From: Agrobacterium genomosp. 13 str. CFBP 6927
GTDB lineage: Bacteria; Pseudomonadota; Alphaproteobacteria; Rhizobiales; Rhizobiaceae
Assembly: GCA_900012615.1 (NCBI GenBank)
Contig: LT009757.1
Span: 318,044-382,043 of the forward strand
Direction: 5' to 3'
Length of the DNA: 64,000 bases
Positions 52,090 to 61,568 of this stretch are shown here, in pieces. The translations under genes and the position numbers were made by a program. Positions within the stretch are counted from its first letter, which is position 1. Each line of letters starts with the position of its first letter. The notes below the pieces were generated by a model. It saw only the letters and a list, made by a program, of their open reading frames with translations, did no database searches and was not told where the DNA came from.

Positions 52090-54435
52090 TCAGCCGCCGC
52101 CCTGCGGCCCATTGCTGGGTCTGGCGGCGCGGACCGCAGCCAGTCCCCTGATGCCTTCCTTATCGCCGATGGACGTCAGGCTTTCGAAAATCTGCGCAGC
52201 GTCGGCATAGCGGCGCATGGCAAGGTAGGAATATCCGCGTAGCACCATCAAATCGGTCCGTTCATCGGCAAGCCGCGCCCGTTGATCGAGCAGGAGAAGC
52301 GTTTCCGCATAACGTTTCGACTGGAAAGCTGAAACCGCCCTGTCGGCCAGGATCGAGACCTGCAATTCCGTCGCCCGTGGGCGCTCCATCTGGGATTTCG
52401 TTGCCGAAACGGCAGCATGGTCAGTCAGTCCCATGCGCAGATAAGCAAGGCTCTGACCATAGGCCGCATCGCTTTTCACCGTGGACTGACCGCTGGCAAT
52501 GGCGGATTCGAAGGCCTTCAGGGCCTCTGCCGGCCGGTTCGTTTCCATCAGGCACCAGCCGAGATCAAGCGCCTGCTGCGCCGGCAGACGCTGCGGATCG
52601 GGATAAACAGCGCAGGAGCGTGGGCGCGAGGCGGCACTGCTTGTCCTTTGCGTCTGCGACGGCAGCCGCGCCTGCTTGCGCGAAGGCTCCGGGGCTGGCT
52701 GCTGGACTACAGGCGGCTGGCTGTAAGCCACCACCGTCTCTGCTGCCTGAGGCGTATAGGGCGCGGACGTTGTTGCCTGAGACGCGGCGGCAGGCGGCGC
52801 GGCAACTGGTGCGATCGGCTGCGTGGACTGGTCCACCATGCGTGCTGTTCCGACATCGGCAATGCGTTGTGACCGGCTTGCCCATTGCTGCTGGATGCCG
52901 CGCAGCCCGGCGAGATTGCGCAGATCGTGATAGCTGACCGCCATGCCATAGGCCGAAGGCTCATCATCCGCTTTCCAGCCAAGCGCCGTGCCGAACCATT
53001 GCAAAGCTAGCTGCGTTTGCCGGAAGGCGAGCGAATACCAGCCGAATTGCTGCGCGGTCGCGGCATCCTTGCGCGCCATCGTTTCCGCTGCGATGCGCTG
53101 CAACACATCCGCTGGCAACACAACCGGCGGCTCAAGCGCCAGAAGATTGGCGGTCGCGGCAAGATAGGTCGCAAGTGCATCATCGGATGCATTACGCCAT
53201 TTATACATGACGTCTTCGGCCTCACGCGGCTCGTTACGGTCAATCAGCGCAAGCGCCAGCCCTTGTGAGGCCGAGGCGCTGTCTTCCTCTTCGCGTGCCT
53301 TGCGGAACCACTTTTCCGCCTCCGTCATGTTCTTCTGGCGGATATTGTACCAGCCGAGCAGCAGGGCATCGCTTGCAAGCTTGTCTGTCTCCGCAAGCCT
53401 TTCAAGCCGCATCAGGTAAGCGGAGGGAACGGAAATGCCCTCTTTCTCCCCCGCCTTTGCCACAAACTGGCGGGCGAGATCGTTCTTGACCGGCTCGAAT
53501 TCCAGCTGACCGTCCACGCCGGGTTTTTCCTTGGCCAGCAATTCGTCCATCATCTGCGACGGCAGAAGCGCTGATGCCTTCTGCACCGTGGCGAGCCGGT
53601 CGCTTGGCGCCGTGCAATTGCTGAGAATGTAGAGATAGACGTCCCTCGCCCGTCCCATCCGGTCGGTATTGGCAAAGGCATCGGCAACTCGCCACAGCAC
53701 ATCCACCTCGCTGCAGGTCAGCAGGCCGGGATTGTTGGCGGCCGCATCCACAACCGTCGCATATTGCTTGAGATCGGAAGCGTTGACGAGGCGCTGGCGG
53801 GCTTCGGCAAGCGAAAGCATGCCCGTCAGATTGTCGGGCGGTTGCCAGCCGGGCTCCGTCTGCTGCCGGTCGGCAATCGCTTTCCGTACTTCGGCATAAC
53901 GGCCGTCGGTATAAAGCTGCCACATGGCATCAAGCTGCGGATCGCCGTTCTCGGGAATGGCGAGCGGATCGGCAGGCGGCGTCCAGTTAGGATAAAGCGT
54001 GCGAAGGCGGGCAATTTCAGCCTGAAGGCGCTGGGTATCGCCCTTAGCCGCGAAATAGCGCAGCGCACTGAGATCGACATCGGGCATATCCGGTGCTGCC
54101 GGCTGGGTCGCTCGCGGTGCCGGCGCCTGCGCCGTTTGTGGCTGCGATGTCTGTCCGCGGGTCTCAGTCTGCACCATCGGCTGCGGGTCAGTCGCGGGCA
54201 CCGTGACCGGTGGCGTCGCAGGCTGCGTTACCTGCGCCATTTCGCGGTTCTGGAGGAAAGCATTGATCTGCGCAGGATTGGCCGTCGCCGGCGATATGCG
54301 CGGCACCGCACGATTGTCACCGACCGCCGAAGTATGCACATCCGACACCCGCCCGAGAATGCTGTCACGCCAGTGGAAGGCGGCCAGCGCAATCAGAAGC
54401 AGGATGAGAGCCGAGGTCGACAGAGGCTTGTTCAT
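52090..54435 (-). CDS. bcsK: BcsK, TPR protein of the type III cellulose locus
   Basis: 781 residues from ATG 54433-54435 (GGGGA 6 nt upstream, ATGA overlap with celC); an ATG two codons earlier is also possible. An N-terminal membrane anchor (TSALILLLIALAAFHW) leads to a Pro/Gln/Thr-rich linker (about 60-115), then a long array of degenerate TPR helices (ARDVYLYILSNC, LGWYNIRQKNMTEAEKWFRKAREEEDS, AEALKAFESAIASGQ) with a second Pro-rich insert at about 535-615. It lacks the C-terminal beta-barrel of BcsC, so it may act as the periplasmic part of the export path, with an outer-membrane pore supplied by another gene. Confidence 0.85.
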   Translation of the reverse strand: MNKPLSTSALILLLIALAAFHWRDSILGRVSDVHTSAVGDNRAVPRISPATANPAQINAFLQNREMAQVTQPATPPVTVPATDPQPMVQTETRGQTSQPQTAQAPAPRATQPAAPDMPDVDLSALRYFAAKGDTQRLQAEIARLRTLYPNWTPPADPLAIPENGDPQLDAMWQLYTDGRYAEVRKAIADRQQTEPGWQPPDNLTGMLSLAEARQRLVNASDLKQYATVVDAAANNPGLLTCSEVDVLWRVADAFANTDRMGRARDVYLYILSNCTAPSDRLATVQKASALLPSQMMDELLAKEKPGVDGQLEFEPVKNDLARQFVAKAGEKEGISVPSAYLMRLERLAETDKLASDALLLGWYNIRQKNMTEAEKWFRKAREEEDSASASQGLALALIDRNEPREAEDVMYKWRNASDDALATYLAATANLLALEPPVVLPADVLQRIAAETMARKDAATAQQFGWYSLAFRQTQLALQWFGTALGWKADDEPSAYGMAVSYHDLRNLAGLRGIQQQWASRSQRIADVGTARMVDQSTQPIAPVAAPPAAASQATTSAPYTPQAAETVVAYSQPPVVQQPAPEPSRKQARLPSQTQRTSSAASRPRSCAVYPDPQRLPAQQALDLGWCLMETNRPAEALKAFESAIASGQSTVKSDAAYGQSLAYLRMGLTDHAAVSATKSQMERPRATELQVSILADRAVSAFQSKRYAETLLLLDQRARLADERTDLMVLRGYSYLAMRRYADAAQIFESLTSIGDKEGIRGLAAVRAARPSNGPQGGG

Positions 54436-55487
54436 CGGCATTCCCCGTTATTCCTTGCCAGAAACGACAATGCCAGAAGATGCAATGTAGAAGGATAATA
54501 AAGCGTTGGCTGGAAGCTCTTCAGTTCAGCGGGAACGCTCGCGCCGCCCGCCGCACAGGCCGCCAGCGCCGGAATGATGCGATAACCGGGATCTGACAGC
54601 ACGTCCTTGACCGTGCCGTTCTTGAGATCGAAGGTCCCGGCTGCACCGCTTTCCAGTGTCATACCGTCTTTCAACCGGGCAAGCAGTTCCGGCGAGCCCA
54701 TTTTTGCCCTCGAAAGATAAAGCGGTATCCGCACCGCATTATAGCCGAATTCTGCCGGAAAACCCGAGGCCGGCTGCGGTTTGGTCTTCACCGACACCCA
54801 GTCAGCCGGCAGTTTTTTATCGCTGAAGGCGAATGCGCCAATCTGCGCCGCCCCATCGTCGGCAAGAGCCTTCCAGAGCGGCGATGGCGCGACGAGATTA
54901 AGGACCGGAAAGGCCTCGAAGATCAGATAGGAAGGATTGACCACCGGCCCGTCATCCCGATCATTTTCACCAAAACCGCTGGCGGCCGGCAAAAGCAACG
55001 TCCTACCGCTGCGCTGCACGACGGTCTTCTTCAGGATGGCGGATGCAATGGCTGCCGAGGCCTCGGCATAGTCCTGCCGGTTCCATTGTCCGGCGGCCAG
55101 CGCCAGCGCATAAGCGATCAGAATGTCGCCATCCGTGGCGTTGTTGATATCAGTCACATGCGGTCTGGTACGGGGATCCCATTTCCACGCCGAAAGCCCG
55201 TCATCGCGCACGAGCAGTTCCGTGCGCGTGAAACTCCAGATTAGTTCGAAATCGGCAAGATTATCGGAAAGCACAGCAAGCCACATGCCATAGCCCTGCC
55301 CTTCGCTGTGGCTAATATTACCGTTGCCTGTGTCGATGATACGCCCGCCGGGATCAAGGAACACGCCTTTATAGGCCGCCCATGCCTCCGGCGAGACCGA
55401 TGCGGCGCGGCTGGCGGAGACGTTTGCGGTGAGCGCCATCAGCGAAAGACAAAAAATGCCGACAAATCTTAAAACCCCTGATGTCAT
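54432..55487 (-). CDS. celC: CelC/BcsZ, periplasmic endoglucanase (GH8)
   Basis: 351 residues. The signal peptide is FVGIFCLSLMALTANVSASRAA. GH8 landmarks are SHSEGQGYGMWLAVL with the acid glutamate E62, WKWDPR, and NNATDGDILIAYALALA with the conserved aspartate D119; late region EFGYNAVRIPLYL. It cuts beta-1,4-glucan in the periplasm and is needed for proper cellulose formation although it is a hydrolase. It is coupled to celB and bcsK by ATGA overlaps at both ends. Confidence 0.93.
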   Translation of the reverse strand: MTSGVLRFVGIFCLSLMALTANVSASRAASVSPEAWAAYKGVFLDPGGRIIDTGNGNISHSEGQGYGMWLAVLSDNLADFELIWSFTRTELLVRDDGLSAWKWDPRTRPHVTDINNATDGDILIAYALALAAGQWNRQDYAEASAAIASAILKKTVVQRSGRTLLLPAASGFGENDRDDGPVVNPSYLIFEAFPVLNLVAPSPLWKALADDGAAQIGAFAFSDKKLPADWVSVKTKPQPASGFPAEFGYNAVRIPLYLSRAKMGSPELLARLKDGMTLESGAAGTFDLKNGTVKDVLSDPGYRIIPALAACAAGGASVPAELKSFQPTLYYPSTLHLLALSFLARNNGECR

Positions 55488-57967
55488 CGATGTCGCCCCA
55501 TCAAACGCAGCATCACGAAGGTGGCGAGGCCCAGAAGCGACACGAAACCGATAAACGCCAGCGAATAGGAAAGCACATTGGAGGACAGCCAGTTTGCGGC
55601 AATCAGCCTCCAGTTCGAGAGAGAGAAATCCCGTGTCGTATAAAAATACGGCCTCTCAACCTCCACCGTCTCGATCTTTTCGGCCGTGGCATCGTAAGCG
55701 GCGACCCGTCCGGTAACGTCTCGCCAATGGTTTTCCCGCACCATCGCCGTCATGCCGTCCCGAAGCTCCGCCGACGTTGGCGCCGTGGCAAGTGTCCAGA
55801 CCCCTTCACCGGAAGGGCTGAGGCCCTGTGCCATCATGAAGGAGACATTTCCGGGCGGTGCATAAGGCTGCTCTGGTGCAGGCAGGAAGCGCAGCGTATC
55901 CGAACTCAAGTCGAAATTCCGCTTCATCCACTCCTCCAGGGAGGAGACCTGCCCCTCCCAGACGCCGCCATCCACCCGCTCTCGCCAGTCGTTGAAGAGG
56001 GTATCGCTATTTTGGGCGGGCGGCTGAACGCCGGTCCCGATCTTCCAGGATATCTGGCTGGAAGGAACGAGATTGAACTGGCTGATCAGCGCCTGCGGAA
56101 TTTGAGAAATCGTTCCGACGAACAGGGCGTCGCGATCGCCGATCACCAGCGGCGAGGCGACGGTTTCGACATTGATCGGATGCCCGGACACACTTGCAAG
56201 CCGGCTGATGAGCGTCGCGGCCGCCGACATCGTATCGGTATCGAAACGATCGAGCGACAGGGCGACAGAGCCTCCGGCCGCCCTGTAGGGCTGCCCGGCA
56301 CCCGCCATCGCCGCCAGATCCGGCTTGCGGCCGATCCGCGCAAAATCCGGCACCTGGATTTCCGAGGTATCGAACAGCGCAAAGCGCGGGGTCGCGCTGG
56401 CCGGTGCGCCGGGCGCACAGGCCTGATCCTGCGCCGTCATCAAAACGGCCTCGATGGTCACCTTGTTCGGACCCGGCTTGAAATGCCGCATCGTCACCTT
56501 GATGGGCAAATGCCGGAAAATACCGCCGCCATTGTTGGAAATCGGCACCGTCGAGGCGATCTCGTCATTGACGTAGATGTCGATATGGCTGCCGGGCAGT
56601 ACCTGCGACGAATAAGCGGCATCGAGCAGCAGGGACGCCTCGCCATAGGCAGAGGCATAAAAATCGGCAGGCATGCCGATGTAGAACTCGTTGCGGAAAC
56701 GTCGTCCGCCGAATTCAGCGCTCTCTATACCCAGCTCGGAAAGAGCGATGCGGCGGTCCGACATGATGAGCGGTACATCCGGCGCGTGCCAGCTGCGGGT
56801 CGAAAAGGTCGTTCTCTGCGCACCGGGCGTGCGCGATATCGAGGAGAAAAGCGTTTCTATCGCCGCCTGCACCGCCTGCGTGGTCGGGCCGCTGACGAAG
56901 AGCGGAGAGAGGCCGCCCGGCGCGGCACTGCCGAAACCGGCAAAGGCGCCCGCCGATGCCTCGGGCGGCAGCGCGCTGGAAAGGCCCTGAATTTCACGCG
57001 CGGTGCCGACGAGGACCACCAGCGTTCCAGCCCTTGGTTCGGTGGACGGCGCAGAAACGAAACGGATCGTCTGGTTCGGCATCTGGGTTCTGAGCGCCAG
57101 AGCCTGCGAGAGCCGCAGGAGCGAATCCGCAAATGCCGGATTGCCGAGCCCCGGCGCGACGATCTCGATCGACGTTGCCGCCTTGCCATCCGGCCCGGTT
57201 GCCTGAATATCGTCTATATTGGCGAAGTTGCCGGCAACATTGGCATTGAAGGCAATATAGGTGCTCGCCGGATCGACATCGGTCCACAGATCGTAGGTGG
57301 ACTGGATTGTGCAATCGGTCCGGTGACGCTGCTGCACGCCAAGCGTCACGACATTCGCCCCAACCTGCAAGACGCCGGGCGGAATTTTGAGCGAAACATT
57401 GCCTTCGCTGTCGGGCGCTTCAATGCGCGCGGCATCGAGCGGAACATTGTTCAGGCTGACCTGAAAATTCGAGCTTTCAGGTGCGACCACGATGGCGTTC
57501 TGATAACCGATATTCAGGGCAACGGCGGCATTCACCTGCTCTGGAGTGAGGTAGATACTCCATTGCCGCCTGTCTATCTCACCGGAAAGGCTGAGCTTTT
57601 CGTAGGGCAATATATAACGGCGGCGGCTGTCGGCGGCCAATGACGGCGCCTGGGCCGGTGCAGGCCTTGCACTTTCCTGACGCGCCGGGACGGTGACGGG
57701 AGGCAAAGGCGCCGGCGGAACGGCAGCCGGGCGCTGTGGCGGTTGCGCTTGCGACGGCTGAGCCTGCGGCGGCGGCGGGATCTGGGCCGGAGCTTGCTGG
57801 CGAGGTGCTGTCGGAGGTATGGCGGGCGGCGGCACGGGTGCCGGCGTGGTCTGGGACGGCCTTTCGGGCGACATGTCGAAAGGTGAGGACTGCGCCACAG
57901 CACCGGCTGCAGCGGTTCCCCACATCAGCACTGCCAGTGAACTCCTGATCGTTTTGCTGCCGGTCAT
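55484..57967 (-). CDS. celB: CelB/BcsB, cellulose synthase periplasmic subunit
   Basis: 827 residues from ATG 57967 (ATGA overlap with celA). An in-frame extension to 58129 lies inside celA. A signal peptide (SSLAVLMWGTAAAGAVA) is followed by a Pro/Gln/Ala-rich linker (about 25-100) and a BcsB body with carbohydrate-binding-like and flavodoxin-like repeats (PYEKLSLSGEIDRRQWSIYLTPEQV, VLLGTA-type strands, PLIMSDRRIALSELGIES, GSHIDIYVNDEIASTVPIS). The single C-terminal membrane helix is VLSYSLAFIGFVSLLGLATFVMLRLM. It guides the nascent glucan from CelA through the periplasm. Confidence 0.93.
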   Translation of the reverse strand: MTGSKTIRSSLAVLMWGTAAAGAVAQSSPFDMSPERPSQTTPAPVPPPAIPPTAPRQQAPAQIPPPPQAQPSQAQPPQRPAAVPPAPLPPVTVPARQESARPAPAQAPSLAADSRRRYILPYEKLSLSGEIDRRQWSIYLTPEQVNAAVALNIGYQNAIVVAPESSNFQVSLNNVPLDAARIEAPDSEGNVSLKIPPGVLQVGANVVTLGVQQRHRTDCTIQSTYDLWTDVDPASTYIAFNANVAGNFANIDDIQATGPDGKAATSIEIVAPGLGNPAFADSLLRLSQALALRTQMPNQTIRFVSAPSTEPRAGTLVVLVGTAREIQGLSSALPPEASAGAFAGFGSAAPGGLSPLFVSGPTTQAVQAAIETLFSSISRTPGAQRTTFSTRSWHAPDVPLIMSDRRIALSELGIESAEFGGRRFRNEFYIGMPADFYASAYGEASLLLDAAYSSQVLPGSHIDIYVNDEIASTVPISNNGGGIFRHLPIKVTMRHFKPGPNKVTIEAVLMTAQDQACAPGAPASATPRFALFDTSEIQVPDFARIGRKPDLAAMAGAGQPYRAAGGSVALSLDRFDTDTMSAAATLISRLASVSGHPINVETVASPLVIGDRDALFVGTISQIPQALISQFNLVPSSQISWKIGTGVQPPAQNSDTLFNDWRERVDGGVWEGQVSSLEEWMKRNFDLSSDTLRFLPAPEQPYAPPGNVSFMMAQGLSPSGEGVWTLATAPTSAELRDGMTAMVRENHWRDVTGRVAAYDATAEKIETVEVERPYFYTTRDFSLSNWRLIAANWLSSNVLSYSLAFIGFVSLLGLATFVMLRLMGRHR

Positions 57968-60153
57968 TTCACGGCTCCGGCAGGTTTGACGGTTTTGGAG
58001 GCCGGCCGGAGCGCCTTGGCGAGATAAAAAAGGCCGCGCTGCGTCTGGAAGAGTGAAATCGCCAGGAAGATCGCCGTGCCGCGAATGAGGCCGGGGTTCT
58101 TGCGGCGCACGCGCTGGAACTCGCTCCACTGTTCGGAATTGGCAAAGATGAGGTCGGCGATCAGGCGATGATCGACGGCGCGCTGCGGTGAGAACGTGCA
58201 GCCGATTGAAACGAACCCTTCGCCGCGAACCGTCCGGACGACATTGATGGGCATGGTTTCCGGAACACCCTCGCTATGGGGTTTGACCTTCACGATCGCC
58301 GTCGTGTTCTTTTCGATTGCGGTCGAATTGTCGAACAGATTGATCAGCAGGCCATGCACCGAGACGTTCTCGATGGAGGCCGGCACCCATGCCTCGCTAC
58401 CCTCAAGCTTGACCTCGCAGCGGCGCTTGACGGTGATGCGGCGCGACGCCGATTTGTCGCCGCGCTCCGAGACGACGCCGAGCGCGCAGCCCGCAAAGAT
58501 GAGGTTGAGCAGGTTCCAGCCGCCGACGACAAGCGTGACATCCGCCTTGTAGGGCTCGCTGTAGATGCGCCAGGCGGCAAAGGCCATGGCCACGACCAGA
58601 AGCGCAAAAATGACGAAGAACGGGCGGCTGATTTCCGAAAGCCGCGCCTCGGCGATGGATTCGTCCTTTGCCGTCACCTTGAAGGTCGGCTTGCCCGGAT
58701 TAAAGATCACCGAAACGACGGCGGGCAGCAGGTGAACCGTCTGCACATATTCGTAGAGTTCCGAAATCCATGGCCAGCGGAAGCTGCCATAGAGATAGTT
58801 CTGCATCATCAGGTTCACGAGCATATAGGCTGCGGTATAGGCAAGAAACTCGCCACCCGAGGCAACGAAAATCTGAAGATCGAAGAACAGGTAGAACAAC
58901 GGCGCGAACAGAAAGATCGTGCGCGGAAACGGGAACAACCAGAACAGCGTCGATGACATGTAGCAAAGACGTTGTGTGAAGGAGAGGCCGCGCCGGAAGA
59001 GCGGCTGGCGGAAAATCAGGATCTGCATCATGCCCTGCGCCCAACGGCTGCGCTGGCCGATGAAGCTTGCAAAAGTGGCCGGTTGCAGCCCGGCGATCAG
59101 CGGCTTGTCGACATAGATGCTGTTCCAGCCGCGCGAATGCAGTGCCAGCGCCGTCTCGCAATCCTCGGTGATGCTGACACCGCTGAAGCCTTCGGTATCC
59201 TGCAGCGCCTCACGCCGCAGCACGGCGGCGGAACCGCAGAAGAATGCGCCGTTCCACTTGTCGAGGCCGCGCTGGATGATGCCGTAGAACATCTCGTTCT
59301 CACTCGGCATCGTCTCGAAGGTGCGCAGATTGCGCTCGATGGGATCGGGATTGACGAAGAAATGCGGTGTCTGGACGAGAAAGAGCCGAGGGTCCTCTTC
59401 GAAATAACCCACCGTTTCCAGCAGGAAATCACGGGCAGGCGCATGGTCGGCATCGAACACCGTCACCAGTTCACCGGTCGAGTGGGCGAGCCCGTTATTG
59501 AGGTTTCCGGCCTTGGCGTGGACGTTGCGCTCGCGCGTCAGATAACGAACGTCGAGATCCTCGCAGAGCTTCTTCAGCTCCTCGTGGCGGCGCTGCGCGG
59601 CCTGCGCCTCGACAATATTGCTGGCATTGCGCTTCTGCACCGAACCGCCATCGTCCAGCAGCCATACGGTGAACCTGTCGGCCGGATAATCCATGTTCTT
59701 GGCCGCCGCCAGCGTATTGGCCAGAAGCTCCGCATCCTCGTTGTAACTTGGAACGAAAACATCGACCGTCGGCCGGTAATCGGGCGAGCCGGGTCGGGTC
59801 TTGCGAGAAGGCAGCGGCATCGAGACGATGACGAGGCTGAGCCCCAGCATCACCACGCTGTACATTTCCGCGAGATAAAGCAGAAAGCCCGGAATGAAGT
59901 TCTCGAGCTGGTTGACGGGCGGCAGGGTGCTGGTGGTGCGCCAGTAGACATAGCGCAGCACGATGGCCGTGCCGAAACCGAGCGCCACAAGACGCCAGGC
60001 CCCCTGCCCGTTGAAACTCTTGATCGTTGCAAGAAGAACAAGCGAGATCGCCGTGGCGACCAGATGCGTCTGCAGGCTGATCGGCATCGTGATGATGGCC
60101 AGAACGCAAAGCGACACAAGCAACCAGACAATGATCGTGATGGCCTTGTTCAT
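57964..60153 (-). CDS. celA: CelA/BcsA, cellulose synthase catalytic subunit
   Basis: 729 residues from ATG 60153; a GTG at 60180 is less likely. GT2 processive synthase with eight predicted membrane helices. Motifs are VDVFVPSYNED (131-140), DDGG (167-170), KAGNLNNGL, DAD (234-236), TED (329-331), and QRSRW (367-371). The C-terminal PilZ region (about 565-700) has NVSVHG (596-601) matching NxSxxG, but the arginine motif reads RRITVKRR without an exact RxxxR spacing. It makes beta-1,4-glucan from UDP-glucose. It begins 82 bp after bcsN and overlaps celB by 4 nt. Confidence 0.95.
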   Translation of the reverse strand: MNKAITIIVWLLVSLCVLAIITMPISLQTHLVATAISLVLLATIKSFNGQGAWRLVALGFGTAIVLRYVYWRTTSTLPPVNQLENFIPGFLLYLAEMYSVVMLGLSLVIVSMPLPSRKTRPGSPDYRPTVDVFVPSYNEDAELLANTLAAAKNMDYPADRFTVWLLDDGGSVQKRNASNIVEAQAAQRRHEELKKLCEDLDVRYLTRERNVHAKAGNLNNGLAHSTGELVTVFDADHAPARDFLLETVGYFEEDPRLFLVQTPHFFVNPDPIERNLRTFETMPSENEMFYGIIQRGLDKWNGAFFCGSAAVLRREALQDTEGFSGVSITEDCETALALHSRGWNSIYVDKPLIAGLQPATFASFIGQRSRWAQGMMQILIFRQPLFRRGLSFTQRLCYMSSTLFWLFPFPRTIFLFAPLFYLFFDLQIFVASGGEFLAYTAAYMLVNLMMQNYLYGSFRWPWISELYEYVQTVHLLPAVVSVIFNPGKPTFKVTAKDESIAEARLSEISRPFFVIFALLVVAMAFAAWRIYSEPYKADVTLVVGGWNLLNLIFAGCALGVVSERGDKSASRRITVKRRCEVKLEGSEAWVPASIENVSVHGLLINLFDNSTAIEKNTTAIVKVKPHSEGVPETMPINVVRTVRGEGFVSIGCTFSPQRAVDHRLIADLIFANSEQWSEFQRVRRKNPGLIRGTAIFLAISLFQTQRGLFYLAKALRPASKTVKPAGAVK

Positions 60154-60235
60154 CCCGAAATTTTCCGTTCTTTTCCCCACCCGGAATTCTTACCCGGATT
60201 TTTTGCAACGACCTCTTCTACCCTTGTTCCAGCGC

Positions 60236-61231
60236 CTATCTGCATCCCTGTGCCGCTCCCGAACCGGACAGACATGCTGGCGAGGGAATGGACACCTGCG
60301 GAACCTGCGAAGGCTGCCGGCTCTCCGCCTGCACGCCTTCCGCGCGGCTGCCAGCCACGGCAGGCCTTGCGGGCTGGGCGGGGAAGCCGGCCGATATTGG
60401 CGACGGAATGCTGACTTCCGCTACCGGCGGCAGCGGCTGCGGCTCGGGCCGAACAGGCGTGATGGCTGCGGCGGCACGGCGCGCAGGCGGCCTCGGCACA
60501 CTCGCAGTCACTTCGCCCCCCGGCCGCATCGGCACGTCATCCGCCTTGACAGGATAGACCGGATGGCCCGGCCGGCCGAGGTTCTGGTCCACCGCCTGCG
60601 GCGTGCCGTAAGGGTTCCAGCTTTGCGACGCATAGGTGCCGGTAATCGTGTAATTATACATGACGGCCAGAAGCCGTTCGACACTCGCATCCGACTGGCA
60701 GAGCCGCAGTCGCACCTTGATACGGCCAAGGTTGCGGAAATCCTGCCGCATGCTTTCCGGCGAGCGTATGTCCTGCCAGCCATAAAGGCAGGTGTCGCCG
60801 CCCCTGCCGCTACCGGCCGCATAGGAAAAGGCGCCGTAGCCGTTCTGGAGGTAATTGGCCGACATGGCGATGTTTTCGCCCGGAAACTCCGCGCGGATTT
60901 CACGCGCAACAGAGGCGGCCCTGAAACCGGTGAACGTCAGAGCGTCACGATCGGTATCACCCGCCTGCTGCGGACCGAAAAATTCCGCCTTGATATAGTT
61001 CTGCCCGGGCGTTGCCGCCTCAGAACGCAATATGACCTGCTGCGCCACGGCGTTCGAATAGGTACGGTTGATGACAGTGACGATTTCCGGACCGCCTGGC
61101 GGCGGGAAAACAAGCGCCTCGGACGGAGACAACATCTGCGCACCCCCGAACGACCGAACGCCCGAAGGAGTATTGCAGCCCGCAAGAACCGCAACGGAGA
61201 ACAGCAATGAAGTATAGGCAGAAAATCTCAC
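60236..61231 (-). CDS. bcsN: BcsN, cellulose biosynthesis lipoprotein
   Basis: 331 residues from GTG 61229-61231, preferred because AAAGGGG lies about 10 nt upstream and because it gives a short lipoprotein signal: AYTSLLFSVAVLAGC (lipobox LAGC, Cys18). The ATG at 61303 would give a 42-residue pre-lipobox region and has no ribosome-binding site. BcsN-like features are GGPEIVTVINRTYSNAVAQQVILR, GQNYIKAEFFGP and QDFRNLGRIKVRLRLC, followed by a Pro-rich C-terminus. It is specific to alphaproteobacterial cellulose loci; the molecular role is unknown. First gene of the bcsN-celA-celB-celC-bcsK run. Confidence 0.82.
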   Translation of the reverse strand: MRFSAYTSLLFSVAVLAGCNTPSGVRSFGGAQMLSPSEALVFPPPGGPEIVTVINRTYSNAVAQQVILRSEAATPGQNYIKAEFFGPQQAGDTDRDALTFTGFRAASVAREIRAEFPGENIAMSANYLQNGYGAFSYAAGSGRGGDTCLYGWQDIRSPESMRQDFRNLGRIKVRLRLCQSDASVERLLAVMYNYTITGTYASQSWNPYGTPQAVDQNLGRPGHPVYPVKADDVPMRPGGEVTASVPRPPARRAAAAITPVRPEPQPLPPVAEVSIPSPISAGFPAQPARPAVAGSRAEGVQAESRQPSQVPQVSIPSPACLSGSGAAQGCR

Positions 61232-61568
61232 TGCCCTGCGCCCCTTTGTTTCCCCAACGCCGCCCAGGTTAAAAGGAGACCGAATCACTAATGACCAGAC
61301 CATTGTTACGAAATACGTGAGGACTACGAATAAGCAATCTCAAATTTCCGTTGTAATTTCTGAGACTTTATGACTTTCGAATCACTGCGGATCCGATGTT
61401 GGCCATGCCCGACGGCGGAACCAATTGCCGCGGTATGGGTTGCCTCAACGTCAGGTCGATAATTTTTACGGTTGCAGTGCAATATGTCCCATGGTCTACT
61501 TGCCCTCATAATTACGTATTTTTATTGGTCTAATTTTTCATTCAACTGTAAAAACAGAGAGTTGACGC
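61232..61568. other. Divergent promoter region, bcsN / AGE-family gene
   Basis: About 340 bp, lower in GC than its neighbours, including a T-rich patch (61508-61545) before the AGE gene. No strong palindrome or riboswitch was recognised; it should carry the promoters of the cellulose operon and of the AGE-family gene. Confidence 0.5.

Noticed and set aside
55481-57643. A 720-codon open frame on the plus strand across celB
   Set aside because: It is exactly antisense to celB, rich in Arg/Gly/His, without family motifs or a ribosome-binding site. Long antisense frames are expected in high-GC genes with biased third positions.
58972-60414. A 480-codon plus-strand frame opposite celA
   Set aside because: It is antisense to the cellulose synthase motifs and encodes a His/Arg-rich product without recognisable features.
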